Source: Guillardia theta CCMP2712 (Eukaryota; Cryptophyceae; Pyrenomonadales; Geminigeraceae). Taken from it: a stretch of DNA of 64,000 nucleotides. The notes below the pieces were generated by a model that did not search any database, was not told the origin of the DNA, and worked only from the letters and a program-made list of their open reading frames with translations. Location of the stretch: positions 541,871 to 605,870 of the forward strand of contig NW_005434664.1 of assembly GCF_000315625.1 (NCBI RefSeq), given 5' to 3'. The position numbers and the translations under genes are program-made. Below are positions 55,200 to 64,000 of this stretch, one piece after another; the stretch's first letter is position 1; each line of letters begins with the position of its first letter.

Positions 55200-57846
55200 T
55201 TAAAAGGAGGGAGTGACAGAGCCAAAGTAACTCGCTTCTCTTAAAGCTCTCTCCAGCATCTCCGTAGTGAGAGCATCGTCCGCAGAGATCCCGAGTGCCT
55301 TAGAGGAGGTCAACATGAAGGAAGAGGATAGAGAGAGAGATAGGAAAGAGCGGAAGAGCACTAAGAGATGAAGGGAAGATAGAGGTAGGACAAGGACAAG
55401 GAGCGTAGAACCTTATGGTAGAAAGTTATTGCGGTATCAAACTCCCGCTTCAGGTGATGCGTAAAGCCGATCGCCGTGTATGTGCTGGCTGTGCGAGGAG
55501 AGCATCGTAGAGACTTGTGGTACATGGCCAGAGCGTTGTCGAAGCTGTTCATCTTGCGATAGCAATGCCTGCCAGCAAGATCAGCGCTATTCTTGTCAGA
55601 TAGGTTGCTCTACCCAAGATTGAAGAAGGTTGCTTCCCATACGCTAGACTCGTCGTCCTGGCACAGCTCCAAGACCTTCTCGAATGCCTTTGCCGCCTGA
55701 GAAGGAGTGACGAGGAGGAGCGCGAGAGGAGGAGGAGAGGCACCTGATCGTAGCAGCCTTGGTAGTAACGGAGGACACCAACTTCATTGTACACTAGCGG
55801 GTCCACCGAGCATATGCTGCAAACGTCAAGGGACCAGGAGAGACACGCGTACCGCCTACCTCAAGGCGTGCGAGAAGAATTGATCCGCCACCTGCTCTCC
55901 CGTCATTCGCCTCCACTCATGCAGTGACTCACCTGAAGGTTTCCAGACTTGGCGTACTCCATGCCAATACACAGGGGGGGGAGATGACTGCCGCTGAAGA
56001 ATCTTCCTCCTCTTGTCAAGCTCCTTCACATCCCCCGGCCCACTTACCGCGATGCCGTGCGATATGCCGCTAAGGCAGGATCGCTCTCGTCCTGAGCAGA
56101 GAAAGTGTGTCCGTAGCCTTTACTGCAGCTTGAGTAGTGACGGGGAAGAGGAAAGACTCACCCATCCAAGCAGGAGCGAAGTAGTTGTTCATCGATGTTG
56201 ACTTCTGAAAGAATCGCCTGGCAGGCTCGTGAGATCTCGCTGCCTTCATGACTCACTCTACCTTGCTTGGTCGAACTTCTTTGTCAAGAAGTAGTAGCAG
56301 CCCACAGCATACCACGCCTGTGCAACTGTGACCCTCTTTCCCTCGTTCAAGTCAATGGTGCCTCCGCCGATTCAGGAAACGTTTCCACGAGTCGATGCGC
56401 ATCGATGAACAACTCCCTGGAGAAAGTTTGAGCGACACCGAGACAAGAGCCAGGCCTGCACCTGACCAACTTCAACTCCACTAGAGAAGAAAGATGGTAA
56501 GCCAGACAGCAGTTAGCGAAGGGGTCGATCTGTAGGATTTTCTTGGTTTGGTTGTAACACTGCCAATGGTCAGCACCCGTCAAGAAGAGGGGAGGAGGAC
56601 CTGTCTGAAATCGTTGTGATAGTAATAGAACTCGGCTACGATTGTCATCGAGTCTATGCTAGAGTCAAAGATGGAGCAGGCACTTTGCTTGACATCTGCC
56701 CCGCAGTCTGGGGTGGGAACTTCAGTTTTCAGATAGTCTTTCTCCCCCTGCCGGCCCTCCTCCGCCTTTACCTTCAAGCTGCAACGGTTTGTCGACTGAC
56801 AAGTCATATTTTTCCATCCTGCTCTTGTACATCGCCTGTATAAGGAAATGGATCAGACAAGCAGTACCAAACCTGGTCAACCTGCAGCCAAACTTCGCTG
56901 TCTTTGAAGTGGAGGGTATTCAAAAGATCTGCTTTCGTGTTATCGTCTTTGAATCTGTTCACAGTGACAACCGGCTTGCTCTTGAGATGACAACATGTGG
57001 CTCTCTATCAACTTCTCGAAGGCCTCGTAGCATCTGAGCGCAGAAAACGTCATCAGACAACAGATTCGAGCACGAGATCGACCTGTAATCTCGTTGAAGG
57101 CTCTTCTTGTACCTGATCTACATCATTTTCAAGGTCACAGCATACTCAAAACTACCAGAACGCTGCCTTCACTCTGTTCTGTTGAGCATCGTAAACCTAA
57201 ATTCTCAAATTAGCTGCAAGCTCAAGCAACTTCACAGCGCACCTTGCCACGTAGAAGATTCATAGCAGCCGAGACTTCAATTCCGTCATTCTGATCCATC
57301 ACTAGTAGAGAGTCAGCGTACGCCCAGGGACGGCGAAATCTCACTGTCACTGGCGCTAGCAGTATCGTCCTCTTCTCCCAACACGCTCAAGCACTGCAAG
57401 AAGCCTCATGATCGGACCACCACTCTTGACTGCCAACCTGCTCATACTCCTTGCTTTCTGCCAGACACTGTCCAGCCAACAACCGAAAGTTTGGAGAATC
57501 ATTTGAGGAAGCCTGAAGCACGGTCAGACTGGACGAGTCCGAGGCGTGGCATCACCTTCTGAAGTGTGACTAGCGCTCGCTTGAACTGCTTCTGTTGAAA
57601 GTAGAGGCGAGCCAGGTTGTAGTGATCCTGAGGTACGATGAGAAATGGTGGAAAGAGGGAGGAGGAGGACAAGGTACCTCATCTGTTTTCCCAGGCAAGC
57701 AGATGATTTTCTCACAGAAAAAAGCTGCAGTCTGCAGCGTCGGCATCAGCTCTACGAGTTGAATCAGGTAAACAAACCGGTAGAAGATTTTTAGCTGCTG
57801 CATCTTTGACGAGCAACCGAAGAGACTCGATTTCCTTGACGCTCAT
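55200..57846 (-). CDS. CDC16: Anaphase-promoting complex subunit 6 / CDC16, TPR protein
   Basis: APC6 is a TPR scaffold subunit of the APC/C ubiquitin ligase that drives exit from mitosis. The start is ATG 57846 (MSVKEIESLRLLVKDAAAKN). Coding segments on the minus strand include 'HYNLARLYFQQKQFKRALV', 'FRLLAGQCLAESKEYEQC', then the diagnostic C-terminal TPRs: 'DPLVYNEVGVLRYYQGCYDQ', 'AAKAFEKVLELC', 'NSFDNALAMYHKSLRCSPRT', 'STYTAIGFTHHLKREFDTA', 'ITFYHK', and 'SADDALTTEMLERALREA', as in known CDC16. The stop is at 55200-55202. At least ten introns of about 45-60 bases are implied. High confidence in identity; moderate in individual exon borders. Confidence 0.88.
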
Positions 57847-58772
57847 CGCACAACAGACCTGGACGAGACCTCTTAGAACGATTATTCAGAACATTCAACT
57901 TGAATCATGTGTCGTGATTCCTCGAAGAGTATGCTAGCAGATCAACAGAGACAAGCTCCTCGTGGTTGCGATCCCTTTGTTACTTCTATCGCCCTTTCTT
58001 CTCCTCATTCTCCTCCTCCTCCTCCTCTTTTATCCATCCTCCAGCCTTCTGCGCCTTCCGCATTGAACTCCCGCCATAAAATCGAATCCGAGATCAGTAC
58101 CCTCACCCCCACCCCAATCTGTTCGTCCACCCACCCTCCTCGTGAGCTAACTGTTTGGTCACAGCCCTCGTCTTATGTTCAAGTACCCTCCATTAATTTT
58201 ATGTACCCTATCCTTGCTGTTGATTTTTGTATAAATTGACCCAGTAGTCAAATACCCCTACCTATATCCTTGAAACAGTACCAGTGCTTTTCATACCCCA
58301 CCGGTACAACAAAATTCACCCCACCTCCTTCAATTTCAAATCCGACGATGATGAGGTCAACAATGTCGAGAAAGCGAGTGCAAGGAGGAGCAGCGAGAAA
58401 GAAAGTCGCAGGGGCATCAGCGAGTGCAGTTGCAGGCAAGAATGGAGCTAAGTGCAGTCATTTGGAGTAGATGGTGGGTAAGCTTGAGACAAGATGACAT
58501 GGTAGGAATGAAACAAATACTGAAAGTTTGTTGCATCCGAGAGACTGAGCTTGCTCGCCTCTATCATCTCCTCACTTGCCAGTACAGGCTCGCCCTCGCT
58601 AGCTTGATTCTCTCTCTCGTCTCTACAGGTTGTTTGCAAATCTCAAGCTCCCTTGCTAAGTTCCTGTCAGACACTCGCGCATCGTCTCCACTTACTGCCA
58701 AGGTAGCTTGCCACGGCTTGTGCTGGGCTTGTGCTGGGCTTGTGCTGATTGAAATCATACTAGTGTGCCGAC
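57847..58772. other. Intergenic region between APC6 and the GST-HIT gene
   Basis: Contains a CCACCC/GTACCC island (58095-58330). A small + frame at 58350-58470 (MSRKRVQGGAARKKVAGAS) is not supported as a gene. The TTGTGCTGGGC word is doubled at about 58720-58745. Confidence 0.4.
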
Positions 58773-60481
<1,709 letters not shown>

Positions 60482-61027
60482 CCTCTCGACAGGTGACGTT
60501 CTGCAGGGAGAGGGGGAGGGTGACTCAAAGGAGGCAGAAACTACAAGCTATAGCGCGACGAAACGATCTGGTATTGCTCACATTGATTTACATTCATATT
60601 CGATCATCATATCGCTATATACATTCATATGAACCCACGAGCTTCAGCATAGACCAGGGTAGGTGGGGATTCGACCTCTCCCCTCGCACTCTCTCGTCCT
60701 CGCTTACATCTTGCGCGTCGACGTCTCTCAGTGTCTTGTGCTGCCCGATGTCTCGAGGACATCGAAGTTGACGCGACTCCTTGGGCTGCATGCCAGGTCA
60801 GAATGATCCAGGATGGAGGACTACTTGCCTTCCTTGGCGAATGGAGAGGGGAGGAAGTTTGAAGTTGGCAGAGACGGTCTGAGGGTCTTCGCACCTGTCC
60901 ATGCGGATGTGCATCCTCGTTGATGAAGCTGTCGATCAGATGCCTGCAGGCAAATGAGAAGAGCTATCGCGGTTTGTGACAGATGGACCAGGTCGACATC
61001 TGTACTCCGTCATCAAGAGACTTGCGT
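60482..61027. other. Spacer with a possible short exon
   Basis: A + frame from ATG 60813 (MEDYLPSLANGEGRKFEV) and a minus frame over the same bases (ending LPSPFAKEGK) both look plausible. Neither could be linked to a gene with confidence; the minus one may be the 3' end of the next gene. Confidence 0.3.
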
Positions 61028-62170
61028 TCAGACGGCTGCGGGGTGTCTGCCTCTGTGTCTTGAAGGCCTTCGATGTGCACGTACTTGCGCGACCTGCTCG
61101 TCGTGCTCTTGGGTCCCTTCACCTCCTACAGAAGCGTCACGAGGAGGAAGGACGAGGTCAACAACGCTCACGGAGGGGCGGATGCTCTCGGAGCAGTCGA
61201 GGTGGAGGCTGGGCTCTGTGAACCTCCGCTCTGAGTGTCGGATCGGGCATTTGGGAGCATGCTGCATGCCCTTCCCCTGCGAGCGACGGGTGAGTAGCGT
61301 GAGAAATTGGTAGGGCACAAGACCTTGAAGATGTCCCCGGACACCTTGAGGTTGCAGATAGGACATGTCGCCTGCAGGATGGGAAGCACCTTGGGCGAAG
61401 GATCCGGTCCGAAGCTTTGGAGCCCTAAAGGACAAAGCTTGTGGTGGTTGTCCGAAAGACTGGGATGCGAGGAGGAAGAGGAGCTGCTGCTGCAGACATC
61501 AGACTGCCATCAGGCGGGCATGGCCTTACCACGTCGAGCTGCTGCCTTGACTATTCCAGGTCGAACTGTTTTGCTTTCTGATGGATTCTAGCAGAGTCTG
61601 CCAAGGAAGTCACGAGACACCTGTCTCCTCCGACATCAGACCGAAATCACGACAGAAATGCTCTTGGCCACTACAGATCAAGTAAGTTCAGTGGTCAGAG
61701 AAATCTCCCCTCATACCTGCCATGTTTGCTTGGATCTCGAAATCTTGATCAGTCCCAGTAAGGTCTATCGGAACATCTTCGATAGCTGAGACCTGCAGCC
61801 TTCCTCACAACTCCTTGATAGGCCATAGAAAATCAAACTCACTGCTAGGTCCAACAAAGGTTCAGAAGCGAAAGCTTGCATCTCGTTGAGAACAAGATGC
61901 TGGAGATTGCTCTTGCGAAGAAGGATTCTGAGGCACGACTCAGGCAAGGGCTTCCGGGACTATCACTGCAAGCACACCTGGACTTTGCATAATGCAGGGA
62001 TGATTTCGATACTCCGAGGCTACTGGCATTCCCGACGATCTCATCGTCGTATCCTCCAACCAGGCCCAAGTTCATCTCCTTTGAACGATGCAACCTCCGA
62101 TGTGAAACAGACATGCACCTCAAACCTGCAGGTGAAGTTTCAGCTGACTCAAGTATCTTCACACCTGCGA
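61028..62170 (-). CDS. Hypothetical multi-exon protein with a CxxC motif
   Basis: Minus-strand pieces join in phase: 'NLQHLVLNEMQAFASEPLL', 'DLAVSAIEDVPIDLTGTD', 'QDFEIQANMA' across an intron with donor gtgagt (about 61841), then a segment near 61590, then 'SDNHHKLCPLGLQSFGPDP' and 'VLPILQATCPICNLKVSGD' with donor AAG|gtcttg. C-P-I-C plus the upstream Cys could be half of a zinc site, RING-like in spacing but incomplete. The 5' end (around KEMNLGLVGGYDDEI, 62060) and the 3' end (around 61028-61168) are unresolved. Not recognised. Confidence 0.4.
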
Positions 62171-63690
62171 CTTTTATCTCGCTCCTTCTTCATGTTTCCA
62201 TATGCCATGAGATCCTACAGCGATTCTTGCAGCCTGCTCCTACTCCGGGGCAATCTCCGATATCTCACCGTCACCATCATGTAATCTGATCGCAGCCCAT
62301 AGTTCCCTTCCTCAGTCTCTTTCCGGACTCGTGATTCACCAGAGCTGGACCCCCTCTCCTCCCTTCTCTCCCTGCTCTCGCACAGTGATCCCCGCTTGCC
62401 TCGCCTCTCCCTCCATTCTCTCCTGCTTGGAGCCATTTTTGCTCCGGACCCTATAGAGATATTGCAACCACCCCACCCTACGGTGAGTAGTACATCCGGT
62501 GAACACAGTCGCACACTCCAGACCACCCCACCCGGCAAGTTTACTCCAAAGGCAATCCAACGCAATAAGTGGTCCCACCACCCCTACCTCTGAATTCCAA
62601 CTTGGCAAGGGAAGGACTCTGATTGGGTATCAGGGGTAGACCGGGCTAGTGCTATGGCCGCGATACACCTCACTAGGACGGGGTGGGGTATCCTTTTGTC
62701 ACAGGCTAGGGGTGGGGTGTCGCGCCGGCGGCGCCGGGCAGGGAGGTGGGGTGATGGGTTGACATAACTGAACTTGGCAGGTTGGCAAGAGGGTCGGAGA
62801 GGGTCGGAGAGGGGGTAGGGGGTACAAGAACGGGACCTTTTTGACGGGGGGTTACTACCAGTACCCCCTGGGGGTAAACTTAGTAAAAGGAGTTTCCGTG
62901 CCATGGAAAAAATCTTTCAGTCGACAGGTCGGGGCCCCGGTGACCCGTTCAATATCCCACGGGAGAAAGGGTGGTGGTGGTACCCTCGACGCATGGTGAC
63001 ACTCTTCCGAGTTTAGTACCATAGCAGGGGGTGGTCAGGGCTCATACTATGATAGTGAAGGTGTGACAGACCGTACGGTACGGTACCAGGTTGACCCAGG
63101 GGTGGTTCACGTTGGGTCTTTTTTATAAACTGGATGCCCTCATCCCCGCTTCATGTTACCCTCATCCCCGCTCGTCTGCTGGCTCGTCTGCCCGCTCGTA
63201 CTAAACCTGACCCTTGAAGTTCGACTACCCCGTGAAAGAAGGTCCAAACCACCCCTACATTCTATTCGATTTCGTCGACTACCCACCCCCTGCCTCCCCC
63301 ATCGCCGTACAACTCAGAATGTACCCTGAGATGATAATGGGACGAGCCGTTGAAATAGCATGATGTTGTCGCTAGTTAGGAGAGGCTGGGGGGAGGGGGG
63401 GGAGGAGAAAAGCAAGGACAAGACAGGAGAAGACAGGAGAAGATGAGGTGAGGTGAGACGAGTAAGAGAAGATACATAGGGGAAGATACATAGGGGTTTG
63501 CATTGAATTCGTAGGGTGAGGTGCCGGAGGTCAGACAGAAGGAGGGGAGGCAGGTTTCACGTGAGTGGGGATTGAATCACGACTGACAAGTTTACAAGGA
63601 TTACTCGGGTATGCCTATGTAGAAAGAGGCGATGAGACCGTAAAGGAAGGGGAGCCAAGACGGCTGACGAGCAACGCCTGCTTCTAAGTG
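62171..63690. other. Long intergenic region with G-rich islands
   Basis: 62450-63310 is rich in CCACCCC/GGGGTGGG, poly-G runs and GTACGGTACGGTACC (about 63073). CATCCCCGCT is repeated at about 63139-63170. 63390-63500 is an AGGAGAAGACA-type purine repeat. No gene is supported. Confidence 0.45.
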
Positions 63691-64000
63691 ATGGGTTGCG
63701 GGGCTTCAGCTTTGTCGGTGCTGGACCATGCGGTGAGACTGCCTGAGTCTTTGAGCCCCTCGGTCACTCAGGTGTAGGCGGAAGTCGGTTCGAAGCTTGA
63801 CTTGCTCGGAGCAAACAGAGACATAATCGATTATTACACCTTCGGCGATACGATTGGCCAGTGAGTGCATGGTTGATGATCGCCCGTCCTGATCCTCAAC
63901 GTCCCTTTGTTGCAGAGGAAGCATTGCCAAATGCAAGATCGGATACCACAAGGTCACTGGAGAATCGTTTGCTGTGAAGATCCTTGAGCAAGATCATCCC
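63691..64000 (+). CDS. Ser/Thr protein kinase, N-terminal part (runs off the window)
   Basis: ATG 63691 opens MGCGASALSVLDHA. Gly2 with Cys3 is a consensus for N-myristoylation and palmitoylation, so a membrane-anchored kinase. Introns 63733-63777 and 63861-63915 close in frame. The kinase domain begins YYTFGDTIGQGSIAKCKIGY, a Gly-rich loop, then 'HKVTGESFAVKILEQDHP' with the VAIK-type Lys. The acylated N-terminus plus 'YYTFGDTIG' suggests a CDPK/CAMK-like kinase, but the rest lies outside. Confidence 0.8.

Overview
The window is nuclear DNA of a eukaryotic alga with a secondary, red-derived plastid; a cryptophyte such as Guillardia theta is the best guess (inference). Nearly every gene is split by very short GT-AG introns (about 41-145 bases), and protein precursors carry the bipartite leader of such plastids: a signal peptide followed by a transit peptide that begins at a phenylalanine (ASAFAP in the isopropylmalate isomerase, SAAAF in cytochrome c6 and in a DEAD-box helicase).

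Layout. 1-12.6 kb is gene dense: the 3' end of a coiled-coil/ankyrin protein, a small Pro-rich protein, TRAPPC8 (a vesicle tethering subunit), mitochondrial COX6A, a possible small membrane protein and a TlpA-like thioredoxin. 12.8-23.2 and 25.6-30.4 kb form a shattered retroelement mosaic: pieces of one non-LTR element (reverse transcriptase, zinc knuckle with endonuclease-like domain, and a 3' UTR ending in CCAGTAAATCC) are joined in both orientations. A non-autonomous LTR element with apparently identical LTRs sits inside one piece. 30.5-35.4 kb holds cytochrome c6 and otherwise non-coding DNA, including a very GC-rich, palindrome-rich island. 35.4-64 kb is gene dense again: an HNH endonuclease, a fused LeuC-LeuD, a triple-PB1 coiled-coil protein (with a 100-N assembly gap), a BET bromodomain protein, a plastid DEAD-box helicase, an EF-hand-like protein, APC6/CDC16, a GST-HIT fusion, an unrecognised CxxC protein and the start of a protein kinase.

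The genes are mostly unrelated housekeeping genes, with no operon logic. Plastid function links cytochrome c6 (electron carrier), LeuCD (leucine synthesis) and the RNA helicase. TRAPPC8, APC6, BET and the kinase serve trafficking, cell cycle, chromatin and signalling. Intergenic DNA repeatedly consists of G-rich GGGGTRGGGG islands with GTAC palindromes.

Exon borders were read by eye from splice sites and frame continuity. Where the chain could not be closed, the entry says so.
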